A stretch of 12,497 nucleotides of DNA from Candidatus Sphingobacterium stercoripullorum. GTDB taxonomy: Bacteria > Bacteroidota > Bacteroidia > Sphingobacteriales > Sphingobacteriaceae. Positions 1 through 7,784 of the stretch are shown here, piece after piece. A program made the translations under genes and the position numbers. Where the stretch lies: contig DXEZ01000075.1 in the NCBI GenBank assembly GCA_019114715.1, forward strand, positions 1 through 12,497, in the 5' to 3' direction. The notes beneath the pieces are model-generated. The model ran no database searches. It saw only the letters and a list, made by a program, of their open reading frames with translations, and was not told the origin of the DNA. Each line of letters begins with the position of its first letter. Position 1 is the first letter of the stretch.

Positions 1-1746
1 AACATGTTGACTAGGGCCTACGCAAACAGTGAGCAGCAAGTAAGTTTAAGTAAGGCTAAAAACCCAAGTGGTGTCATTGAAATTGAATTTTTCCCTGTAG
101 AAAATGATCGCGCACGGCATAATCAGGTTAAAGATTATGCCGTGGATAGAGTGTGTGAGAAAATAATTACCTGGGTTAAAAATGGAACCTATCGCCCAGA
201 TCAGATCGGTATACTTATCCGGACCAACAAAGAAGCTACTGAAATAATCAATAAACTCAGCCAGCAAAAAGACCACCATAATTTAGATTTCAACATCTTA
301 TCTGCCGATTCGTTATTGATTTCATCCAACCTTGCTATAAGCCTTTTAATCGACACCTATAAGGCACTACTACATTCCAGCAAAGAATACTCTGTATACA
401 AAGCCAATACTGTATTTAAGTACAGGGAAATCATGGGTAAAGAAATAAGTAGTGAACAATGGCTTTCTCTCTCCCACCTACCAGTAGAGAAGCTACATGA
501 TTTACTGCCCCAGCCCATTAGAAAAAACTGGAAGCATCTACAAAGCTTACCCTTGTTACAACTAACAGATAAGCTCATTGAATACTATGGCTTGGCTTAT
601 AAATCCACTGAGCATATCCCTTATCTACTGGCTTTCAAAGATCTAATCATCAAATTCAACTCCAGCGGGGAAAAAGGTTTAGGCGACTTTTTAGAATTCT
701 GGGAGATCGATGGAAAGACTACTGCACTAGATCTTAATTCAACAAGCAACGCTATTGAGGTGACAACGATCCATAAAAGCAAGGGGCTGGATTACGATGT
801 TGTGCTAATTCCTCATGGCTCATGGGGTTTAGGGGGACAGGTAAATCAAATATTCTGGGCTAATTCCGAGGGCACCAACTACGAAGGATTAGGTAAAGTT
901 CCTTTGGGCCTTGTAAAAGAAGTGGGCCAGTCGTCTTTTTATAAAGCCTACTACCAGGAATTGGTATTCAACTATATGGACGCCTTAAACACGCTATATG
1001 TTGCCACAACTCGAGCGGTAAAACATTTATACATCGCCGGACCACAGTTCCAAATTATTAAAGATGTACCAAAAATAAAATCAGATGTAATCAGTGACAT
1101 CCTCCTGCAAATATTTTTAAGTGACCATGAAAACTTTGATCTCGAAACCTATACTTATATCCAGGGCGAACTACCCAAAAAAAGCCCACAATTAGAATTA
1201 ACAGATCAATTTCAAGATAGCAGACTGGTTTCTTTGGACACCTACTCTACTTCGAAAAAACTAGAGATAATTTTCGCAAGCGAAGAAAAACGAGAGTTAA
1301 GTCATATACTGAGCTTGCAAAAAGCCGCTAAGTATGGAGAGATAGCGCATGACATTTTAGCGAAAACTAAGAACAGCAAAGAATCAAAAAGATTCATTCA
1401 GAAATATATAGACCAAGGCTTAATTGAGCAAGAGGAAGAACAATCCATTAGTGAGGAGATAGACAATGTTTGGTCTAATCCTCAAATTAAAAAGTGGATG
1501 GCACAAGCAAAATCAATTAAAAACGAACAAAGCATTGTCCTGGCCGACGGTAAAACAATAAGGCCCGACAAAGTATTTATGTTAGAGGAGTTGGTAATAG
1601 TGCTGGACTTCAAGTTCACCGCCAAAGATGAGAAGCAACACCTTAAACAAGTAAGTAGTTATATACAAGCTTTAGAACTCTTGGGGTATAGCCAAGTTGA
1701 GGGATATATATTTTACACAAAAACTAATCAGATTAAAAAAGTATAA
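1..1746 (+). CDS. addA: AddA-type UvrD helicase with C-terminal RecB-family nuclease (partial, 5' end outside window)
   Basis: This is the C-terminal part of a superfamily 1 helicase-nuclease, the presumed motor and nuclease subunit of an AddAB (RecBCD-like) complex that resects double-strand DNA ends for RecA-dependent repair. The frame is open from base 1, and Walker A and helicase motifs Ia-IV are absent, so the true start lies upstream. Counting from the Met at base 4, motif V is at about residues 251-264 (TIHKSKGLDY) and motif VI at about 328-339 (LYVATTRA, with the arginine finger R337). The C-terminal PD-(D/E)XK nuclease has G445xxxH449, D522, D535-F-K537 and Q549xxxY553, so all expected catalytic residues are present. 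The stop is 6 nt before the AddB-like gene, which implies cotranscription. The helicase/nuclease assignment is firm. The AddA name rests on domain order and on the neighbour. Confidence 0.87.
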   Translation, partial: NMLTRAYANSEQQVSLSKAKNPSGVIEIEFFPVENDRARHNQVKDYAVDRVCEKIITWVKNGTYRPDQIGILIRTNKEATEIINKLSQQKDHHNLDFNILSADSLLISSNLAISLLIDTYKALLHSSKEYSVYKANTVFKYREIMGKEISSEQWLSLSHLPVEKLHDLLPQPIRKNWKHLQSLPLLQLTDKLIEYYGLAYKSTEHIPYLLAFKDLIIKFNSSGEKGLGDFLEFWEIDGKTTALDLNSTSNAIEVTTIHKSKGLDYDVVLIPHGSWGLGGQVNQIFWANSEGTNYEGLGKVPLGLVKEVGQSSFYKAYYQELVFNYMDALNTLYVATTRAVKHLYIAGPQFQIIKDVPKIKSDVISDILLQIFLSDHENFDLETYTYIQGELPKKSPQLELTDQFQDSRLVSLDTYSTSKKLEIIFASEEKRELSHILSLQKAAKYGEIAHDILAKTKNSKESKRFIQKYIDQGLIEQEEEQSISEEIDNVWSNPQIKKWMAQAKSIKNEQSIVLADGKTIRPDKVFMLEELVIVLDFKFTAKDEKQHLKQVSSYIQALELLGYSQVEGYIFYTKTNQIKKV

Positions 1747-1752
1747 AAGTAG

Positions 1753-4653
1753 ATGAATAAGCCATTTTTATATAAAGTAGTAACAGATATTCAGAAGAAG
1801 TTTGGTAAAGAATTAAGCGATATCGCCATTGTTTTTAATAATAAACGACCTATCACATATTTTAAAAAGTATTTATCTGATGTCTATAACCAAGCGCTAT
1901 GGTCTCCTGAATTCTATACTATTAGTGAGTTTTTCGAGTCAGAAAGCCAAGAAATAGTAGCAGATGATATATCCCAATTCTTCCACCTCTATCGGTGCTA
2001 CAATAACATACTGAAGAAAGAAGGACGGAAAGAGGAAACATTCGAAGAGTTCTATCCTTTAGCAGAAATTATCTTAAGTGACTTCGCCGAGTTAGACTAC
2101 GAATTGGTATCCGTGGATCGGGTGTTTGACATATTATACGACACTACGAAGATTGACCTTGAATTTGATGCTCTTTCAGAAGAGCAGAAAAACTTTTTAA
2201 AAACCTTTTGGTCTACCTTTCAATCCGAAGATCATTCATATGTGCAGCAGCGGTTTTTAAAGCTGTGGAAACGGCTCCCTCTATTGTACAAAGAGTTTAA
2301 ACGTTCCCTCCTTAAAGATGGAGCCACAACGCTGGCTTCCATTTATAGAAATATTGCAGAAAAAGAGCATGCAGGTGATAAATACATAAATCGCTTTTCA
2401 AAGATTATATTTATTGGATTCAACGCATTAAACAATGCAGAAAAAACGATCTTCAAAAGATGGCAAGATCAAAATTTAGCCCTGTTTTATTTTGATGTGG
2501 ACCCTTATTACATGGAAGACCCGAACCAAGAGGCAGGGCACTTCCTCCGGCAGAACATTGCGCAAACGGGTTTAAAAAACTCCCTAGAGGACAGTCCTGG
2601 CTTAATTAAAAACAAGCAGGAGCCTATAAAACTATATGGCTCTGGAGGAATGACGGCCCAAGCCAAGCTACTTAGCAAGCATTTAGAGACCAATTACCAC
2701 GTCTCTCAGGAAAAGTCAACGGGGATACTTTTAGCCGATGAGCAGTTACTGCTACCTTTATTACAGAGCTTACCGGACATTCCTGTAAACATCACCACAG
2801 GTTATCCCTTTTCGCAGTCTCCAATTTTCTCTTTACTTTCCCTCTGGATGGATATACAGCATGAAATCTCCATAAACCAGAAGGATAAGCTTCCTTACGA
2901 TTGGCTAAAAAATCTATTAAGCAACCCATTTTCTGGGATAACTCAGGAAGAAAAAGACTTGTTCTTTAAAGAAGTTTCTAAAAAGCAAAACTACGAGATA
3001 GATATCTCAGAATTGAAACTTTCAAATGCCGTTCTCAGTCATTTTTTCAAACCAATTAATCAGGCAAAAGACCTTATTCCTGGTGCGAGCTTACTTTTAG
3101 ACACTCTCTTAGAACAAGAAAAGGCAAATCACAATGCCAGACGACTGGAAATAATACTTATCGTGGAGGCAAAAAAAGCATTAAACAAATTGTTCTTAGG
3201 CTTCTCCAATACGCTATTCCCCACTATTGACTTCCAACGAGGATTAATAAAGCGCGCTTTATCATCTGTAAAGGCAGCCATACAAGGAGACCCGACTTAT
3301 GGCGTGCAAATCATGGGGTTATTAGAAAGTCGAAGCCTAAATTTTGATAGCCTTTATGTTTTAGGTGCGAACGAAGGGGTTCTACCGAAAAGCTCGCCAC
3401 GCACAACTTTTATCCCCTTTTCCATTAGGCAAGCTTTCGGCCTATCGTTGCCAGAAAACCAGCAAGCACTTTCTGCCTATTTATTTTTCAGGCAAATACA
3501 GCATGCCAAAGAGATTAATGTGTATTACAACAGTTTGGTAAACTACAGTGGCACAGGAGAAGAAAGTAGATTTATAAAACAATTAGAATACGAAGCACGT
3601 TTAAAGGTTATTCGTTATCAGCATGCTCAGCCTATATATTTCAAAAAACCGTCTATACCACTGGCGATTGAGAAAGACAAGGATGTTTTAAATAAACTAC
3701 AAAACAAATATTTAAAAGCGCAAAATACCCTTTCGGCCTCCGCCCTAACAACATACCTCAACTCCCCTTTAGAGTTTTTCATTAAATACGTAGCAGAAAT
3801 AAAAGAACCACCAACAATTAGTCAAGAGATTGAAGCAAACAAGCTGGGAACCATTATCCATAACGTAATGGAGCGTATACTAACCCCATTTCTAGGTCTG
3901 GAAGACTTTTCTTCAACGCAAGAGCTTAAACTCTTAAAAAGTAAGGTGAGTCAGCATGTCGTCCAAGAAATAGGAATCCAGCACTACAAAAACTACACAA
4001 AGCTCAATGAACTTAGTGCACTAGAGCATATCATGCATAAGATCGCATGCTCCTACATAAGTACCTTTTTAGATTACGATATCAAAAACTATGAGTTTTT
4101 TAAAATCATTGAACTGGAAAACAACGAAGATTATATACTAGATTTTCCAATCGTTGTCAATGGCAAAGAAGAAATCATCAAGCTGTTTGGAATAATTGAC
4201 CGAGTTGATCAAGTCGTCACACACGACGGAGAACTTATCAATAGAATTGTCGACTATAAAACTGGAGGTGACGAACTTAACTTTAAAATAGAGGACAGCC
4301 TGAAATTAACGTGCCCAAAAAACAAGGCTTTAATACAGACTTTGTTTTACACCTATATATATCAGAAAATTAAAAATGTAAATGATTACCAGCCGCATCT
4401 ATACGTTGCTAGAACCATGCAATCTGAAGGCACCTTGTTTTATACAGGTAGTGGCAAAAAAAAGCGTTTCTTAGATACTACTCTTATACAAGAATTAAAA
4501 GATCAATTCGAAGATTTCTTACGGATGAGTATAGAGCAAATATTCGATTGCGAATCTCCTTTTATTCATCACCCTGAATCTATAGTCTACCCTAATAGTC
4601 CTTACGAATATCTACTACAAAGTACTGAGTCAGCAAAGCTGGATGAAGAATAA
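1753..4653 (+). CDS. addB: AddB-like PD-(D/E)XK nuclease, probable partner of AddA
   Basis: A 966-residue protein with the AddB plan: an N-terminal inactivated helicase-like region and a C-terminal RecB-family nuclease. The N-terminus has the degenerate Walker-A-like stretch NNKRPITYFKKYL (residues 29-41) without GKS/T, so ATP hydrolysis here is unlikely. A helicase-like motif, LGANEGVLP, sits at 537-545. The nuclease has G699xxxH703, D816 in a GIIDRVD motif, D834-Y-K836 and Q862xxxY866, all consistent with an active nuclease. In Bacillus-type AddB this domain is pinned by a 4Fe-4S cluster with one Cys before Pro ahead of the nuclease and a Cx2Cx5C group at the end. Here the matching positions appear to be S671, Y946, S949 and L955, so the cluster is probably absent. 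The ATG follows the addA stop by 6 nt, with only a weak AAAG-type leader. The length is somewhat below Bacillus AddB. The role in recombinational end processing is inferred from family and neighbour. Confidence 0.82.
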   Translation: MNKPFLYKVVTDIQKKFGKELSDIAIVFNNKRPITYFKKYLSDVYNQALWSPEFYTISEFFESESQEIVADDISQFFHLYRCYNNILKKEGRKEETFEEFYPLAEIILSDFAELDYELVSVDRVFDILYDTTKIDLEFDALSEEQKNFLKTFWSTFQSEDHSYVQQRFLKLWKRLPLLYKEFKRSLLKDGATTLASIYRNIAEKEHAGDKYINRFSKIIFIGFNALNNAEKTIFKRWQDQNLALFYFDVDPYYMEDPNQEAGHFLRQNIAQTGLKNSLEDSPGLIKNKQEPIKLYGSGGMTAQAKLLSKHLETNYHVSQEKSTGILLADEQLLLPLLQSLPDIPVNITTGYPFSQSPIFSLLSLWMDIQHEISINQKDKLPYDWLKNLLSNPFSGITQEEKDLFFKEVSKKQNYEIDISELKLSNAVLSHFFKPINQAKDLIPGASLLLDTLLEQEKANHNARRLEIILIVEAKKALNKLFLGFSNTLFPTIDFQRGLIKRALSSVKAAIQGDPTYGVQIMGLLESRSLNFDSLYVLGANEGVLPKSSPRTTFIPFSIRQAFGLSLPENQQALSAYLFFRQIQHAKEINVYYNSLVNYSGTGEESRFIKQLEYEARLKVIRYQHAQPIYFKKPSIPLAIEKDKDVLNKLQNKYLKAQNTLSASALTTYLNSPLEFFIKYVAEIKEPPTISQEIEANKLGTIIHNVMERILTPFLGLEDFSSTQELKLLKSKVSQHVVQEIGIQHYKNYTKLNELSALEHIMHKIACSYISTFLDYDIKNYEFFKIIELENNEDYILDFPIVVNGKEEIIKLFGIIDRVDQVVTHDGELINRIVDYKTGGDELNFKIEDSLKLTCPKNKALIQTLFYTYIYQKIKNVNDYQPHLYVARTMQSEGTLFYTGSGKKKRFLDTTLIQELKDQFEDFLRMSIEQIFDCESPFIHHPESIVYPNSPYEYLLQSTESAKLDEE

Positions 4654-4661
4654 TGCAAACA

Positions 4662-4698
4662 ACAACGTGCTGTTTAAACGAGTAAACCAGCACGTTGT
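4662..4698. terminator. Bidirectional hairpin terminator between convergent addB and fadE
   Basis: An 11-bp perfect inverted repeat: ACAACGTGCTG at 4662-4672 pairs with CAGCACGTTGT at 4688-4698. Three further T-A pairs (4673-4675 with 4684-4686) form inside if C4687 is bulged, leaving an 8-nt loop. It fills most of the 52-nt gap between the two convergent stop codons (4653 and 4708), so it could end both transcripts. There is no clean T-tract on the plus strand. On the minus strand the stem is followed by a modestly T-rich stretch (TTGCATTATTC). The stem is clear; its function is inferred from position. Confidence 0.72.
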
Positions 4699-4705
4699 CC
4701 ATAAC

Positions 4706-6484
4706 TTAAAAACAATACTTATTCTGTTCGATGAGCTCTTTGGCAATTTTCTGTCTGGCCTCTTTTATATTGAATGGTTTGGTTTTAGTAAACCTTCTTA
4801 ACCCCATTAGCATCATATTTAATTCATCACCCTCACCAAAGGAGTTCAGCGCTTCTTTTGCTGCAACCGACACCTTATCCACTGTAGTATACATATAAAT
4901 ATCAGCCATTACCTTAGCATATTCAGCCTTTTCATCACCCATTTCCTGAAGCTTCTCGGCCCTAAGCAATACAGATTCTGCTACATAAACGTAACCAATG
5001 ATGTCTGCAATTTGCATCAATATTTCTTGCTCTTTTGCCAGAGTCATCATCAGCTTTTGAACCGCTGCTCCCGCAACAAGCAATCCTGCTTTTTTAAGGT
5101 TAGATAACACCTTTTTTTGCTCTGCAAAAGGAGAGTCTTCAGATTCTGAAAAGTCTGGAATACTTAATAGCTCATCCGCTACAGCCTGCGCTGGCCCCAT
5201 TAAATCCAATTCGCCTTTCATTCCTCTTTTTAGAAGCATATCAACAACTAACAGGCGGTTGACTTCGTTGGTCCCTTCAAATATTCTATTAATTCTAGCG
5301 TCTCTATATGCACGTTCCATGGGAGCTTCAGCAGAATACCCCATCCCTCCATAAATCTGCACACCTTCATCCACTACATAGTCTAACATTTCAGAGGCCC
5401 AAACTTTAATAATGGCACATTCAATTGCAAATTGCTCAACAGACTTCAACCTTGCCTGAGCGGGATCCATTCCGCCCTCCACCAATGCCTCATAAGCATC
5501 GTCAATATTCTGCCCCGCTCTATAAGTTGCTGATTCTACTGCAAAAATACGGGTAGCCATCTCTGCTAACTTATAGCGAATAGCACCAAATTTCGAAATT
5601 GGCAATTTAAACTGAACTCGCTCGTTGGAATAATTAACAGATTGGGTTAAGACTTTTCGAGCTGACCCTAAGGTGGCTGCTCCCAGCTTGATTCTCCCAA
5701 TATTTAATATATTTACAGCTATCTTAAACCCGTTCTCTCTTTCAGACAGCAAATTCTCTACAGGGACCTGACAATCGTTAAAAAATATTTGCCGGGTTGA
5801 AGATCCTTTGATTCCTAATTTATGTTCCTCTGGATTCATGGTGATGCCACCAAAATCCCTTTCGACTATAAAAGCTGATAGCTTTTCATCCTGATCGATT
5901 TTGGCAAACACAATAAAAACATCGGCAAAACCACCATTGGTAATCCACATTTTCTGCCCATTGATAATATAATGGGTGCCTGCATCATTCAATTTCGCGG
6001 AGGTGGTCCCTGAATTTGCATCAGAGCCTGCATTGGGCTCGGTTAAGCAATAGGCAGCTTTCCACTCTCCACTGGCAAGCTTAGGTAAATATTTCTCCTT
6101 TTGCTCTTCATTACCGTAGTACAAAATAGGCAATGTACCAATTCCTGTATGAGCAGATAAAGCCACTGCGAAAGAATAACCACCCCCAACCGCATCGGCT
6201 ACTAGCATAGAGGTGTTAAAGTCCTTACCAAACCCACCGTATTGCTCCGGAACGGAAATCCCTAGTAGACCCAATTCGCCAGATTTATCCAGTAAAGAAG
6301 GCATCAACCCCTCTTCAAGAGCATCTATTTGATCCAGTTTATTTAACACTTCAGATTCTAAGAAATCATGACAGCTTTGACGTATCATCAACGCCTCTTC
6401 ATCAAATTCCTCTGGAATAAACACATCCTTGTAGGAGGTTTCTTTAATTACGAACTCTCCTCCTTTTATTGTTTTCTTGCTCAT
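4706..6484 (-). CDS. fadE: Acyl-CoA dehydrogenase (FadE type, with C-terminal extension)
   Basis: A cytoplasmic FAD enzyme of 592 residues that catalyses the first beta-oxidation step, acyl-CoA to trans-2-enoyl-CoA, and in this family normally passes electrons to an electron-transfer flavoprotein. Family signature 1 is at about 146-159 (CLTEPNAGSDANSG). Signature 2 is at about 376-407, including YGGMGYS and FEGTNE, with E403 as the likely catalytic base. A helical extension of about 160 residues follows the core, as in VLCAD-like and Bacillus FadE proteins, and the overall length fits that group. The ATG at 6484 is preceded by an AT-rich leader without a Shine-Dalgarno sequence, and the N-terminus (GGEFVIKET) resembles homologues as I remember them. 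It is the last gene of the operon, 74 nt behind the thiolase. Chain-length preference cannot be read from sequence; medium to long chains are likely from the family. Confidence 0.93.
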   Translation of the reverse strand: MSKKTIKGGEFVIKETSYKDVFIPEEFDEEALMIRQSCHDFLESEVLNKLDQIDALEEGLMPSLLDKSGELGLLGISVPEQYGGFGKDFNTSMLVADAVGGGYSFAVALSAHTGIGTLPILYYGNEEQKEKYLPKLASGEWKAAYCLTEPNAGSDANSGTTSAKLNDAGTHYIINGQKMWITNGGFADVFIVFAKIDQDEKLSAFIVERDFGGITMNPEEHKLGIKGSSTRQIFFNDCQVPVENLLSERENGFKIAVNILNIGRIKLGAATLGSARKVLTQSVNYSNERVQFKLPISKFGAIRYKLAEMATRIFAVESATYRAGQNIDDAYEALVEGGMDPAQARLKSVEQFAIECAIIKVWASEMLDYVVDEGVQIYGGMGYSAEAPMERAYRDARINRIFEGTNEVNRLLVVDMLLKRGMKGELDLMGPAQAVADELLSIPDFSESEDSPFAEQKKVLSNLKKAGLLVAGAAVQKLMMTLAKEQEILMQIADIIGYVYVAESVLLRAEKLQEMGDEKAEYAKVMADIYMYTTVDKVSVAAKEALNSFGEGDELNMMLMGLRRFTKTKPFNIKEARQKIAKELIEQNKYCF

Positions 6485-6559
6485 ACTTTTAAATTTTGAG
6501 TGGTTTATATTATTGCTTTATGCATGTAGTTTCAATCGCCTCCCCGCCACCGCAGAGTC

Positions 6560-7735
6560 TTACAACAGCTCAAAAATACCAGCTGCCCCTTGTCCCGTAC
6601 CTACACACATGGTCACCATACCGTATTTTTTATTTCTTCTTTTTAATTCATCAAGCACTTGAACGGTTAATTTTGCCCCTGTACATCCTAAAGGGTGTCC
6701 TAGGGCAATTGCACCACCATTTACATTGATGATCTCTGCATTTAAATCCAGCTCTCTAATTACCGCCAGTGATTGTGCTGCAAACGCTTCATTCAGCTCG
6801 ATTAAGTCTATATCACTTTGATTCATTCCCGCCAGCTTCAATGCTTTAGGAATCGCAGCGACTGGTCCAATACCCATTACTTTTGGTGGCACTCCAGCAA
6901 CCGCATAGCTTACCAACCTGGCTATAGGATTCAAATTTAATTCTTTCACCATTTTCTCAGACATGACCATAACAAAAGCAGCCCCATCGGAGGTCTGAGA
7001 AGAGTTCCCTGCGGTAACAGATCCTCCCGCAGCAAAAACAGGCCTTAGCCTCGCTAATGCTTCTTTTGAAGTGTCAAACCTAGGTCCTTCATCTTCTTCG
7101 ACTATATAGTCTCTATGAGCTAGCTTACCCTCTTGATTGAGAAAAGACTCTTGAACGGTAATCGGGACAATTTGATCCATAAAGAGGCCATTCTCAATAG
7201 CATGGATAGCTTTTTTGTGCGAATGATAAGAAAAATCATCTTGGTCTTCCCGGTTAATGGAATAGTCCTTGGCAACTTGCTCAGCGGTCAAGCCCATCCC
7301 CCAATACCAATCGGGATTGGTTTTAGCATATTTCGGATTCGGAACTACCTTCCACCCTCCAAAAGGCATTCCTGACATCACCTCGGTCCCACCTGCAATG
7401 ATGCAATCTGCCATACCTGCTTTTATCTTTGCCACAGCGGTAGCAATAGTTTCCAACCCAGATGCACAGTAACGGTTCACTGTTACTCCGGGCACCTTAT
7501 CGGTGTCTAGCCCCATTAACGAGATTAAACGCGCCACATTTAAGCCTTGCTCCGCCTCTGGCATTGCATTCCCCACAATAACATCGTCTATCCTTTCTTT
7601 TTCCAAATTTGGAATGCTAGAGACTAGATGTTTGATCACATCTGCGGCTAAATCATCTGCTCGCGTAAACCTAAAGCCACCTCTTGGGGCCTTGCCTACT
7701 GCTGTTCTATATCCTGCTACTATATATGCTTCCAT
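6560..7735 (-). CDS. fadA: Acetyl-CoA acyltransferase (3-ketoacyl-CoA thiolase)
   Basis: Thiolase that cleaves 3-ketoacyl-CoA with CoA into acetyl-CoA and an acyl-CoA two carbons shorter, the last beta-oxidation step. Counting from the ATG at 7735 (391 residues), the nucleophilic Cys is C90 in NRYCASG. The NEA motif is at about 315-317, the catalytic His is H347 in GGAIALGHPLGCTG, and the second active-site Cys is C377 in CVGTGQG. All thiolase signatures are intact and the length is typical of degradative thiolases. The frame stays open to a TTG at 7744, which would add three residues. I prefer the ATG because MEAYIVAGYRTAVG is the usual N-terminus of this family and no ribosome site supports the TTG. 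It lies 49 nt after fadN and 75 nt before fadE in the same direction. A biosynthetic acetoacetyl-CoA thiolase is the alternative, but the operon favours beta-oxidation. Confidence 0.93.
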   Translation of the reverse strand: MEAYIVAGYRTAVGKAPRGGFRFTRADDLAADVIKHLVSSIPNLEKERIDDVIVGNAMPEAEQGLNVARLISLMGLDTDKVPGVTVNRYCASGLETIATAVAKIKAGMADCIIAGGTEVMSGMPFGGWKVVPNPKYAKTNPDWYWGMGLTAEQVAKDYSINREDQDDFSYHSHKKAIHAIENGLFMDQIVPITVQESFLNQEGKLAHRDYIVEEDEGPRFDTSKEALARLRPVFAAGGSVTAGNSSQTSDGAAFVMVMSEKMVKELNLNPIARLVSYAVAGVPPKVMGIGPVAAIPKALKLAGMNQSDIDLIELNEAFAAQSLAVIRELDLNAEIINVNGGAIALGHPLGCTGAKLTVQVLDELKRRNKKYGMVTMCVGTGQGAAGIFELL

Positions 7736-7784
7736 TTTTTGCAATTTTTGTGCTTTAAGCTAATTTTTAAAAATCCTTTACAAC

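Noticed and set aside
1..4653. The helicase-nuclease pair as a possible anti-phage defence system
   Set aside because: Motif layout in both proteins fits housekeeping AddAB recombination enzymes, and no methylase, toxin, integrase or other defence gene is nearby.
6571..6578. TATTTTTG on the minus strand, a match to the -7 promoter element ahead of fadE
   Set aside because: It lies in the last codons of fadA and no TTG is seen about 20 nt upstream. A chance match inside coding sequence is more likely than an internal promoter.
6477..7763. Several open frames on the plus strand opposite the thiolase gene, and similar ones opposite fadN and addAB
   Set aside because: They are antisense or out-of-frame shadows of genes with full family motifs; none shows a recognisable domain or its own start signals.
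7763..7774. ATTTTTAAAAAT palindrome in the fadN-fadA gap
   Set aside because: Pure A/T symmetry in a short spacer is expected by chance and would make a very weak hairpin; neither a terminator nor an operator can be supported.
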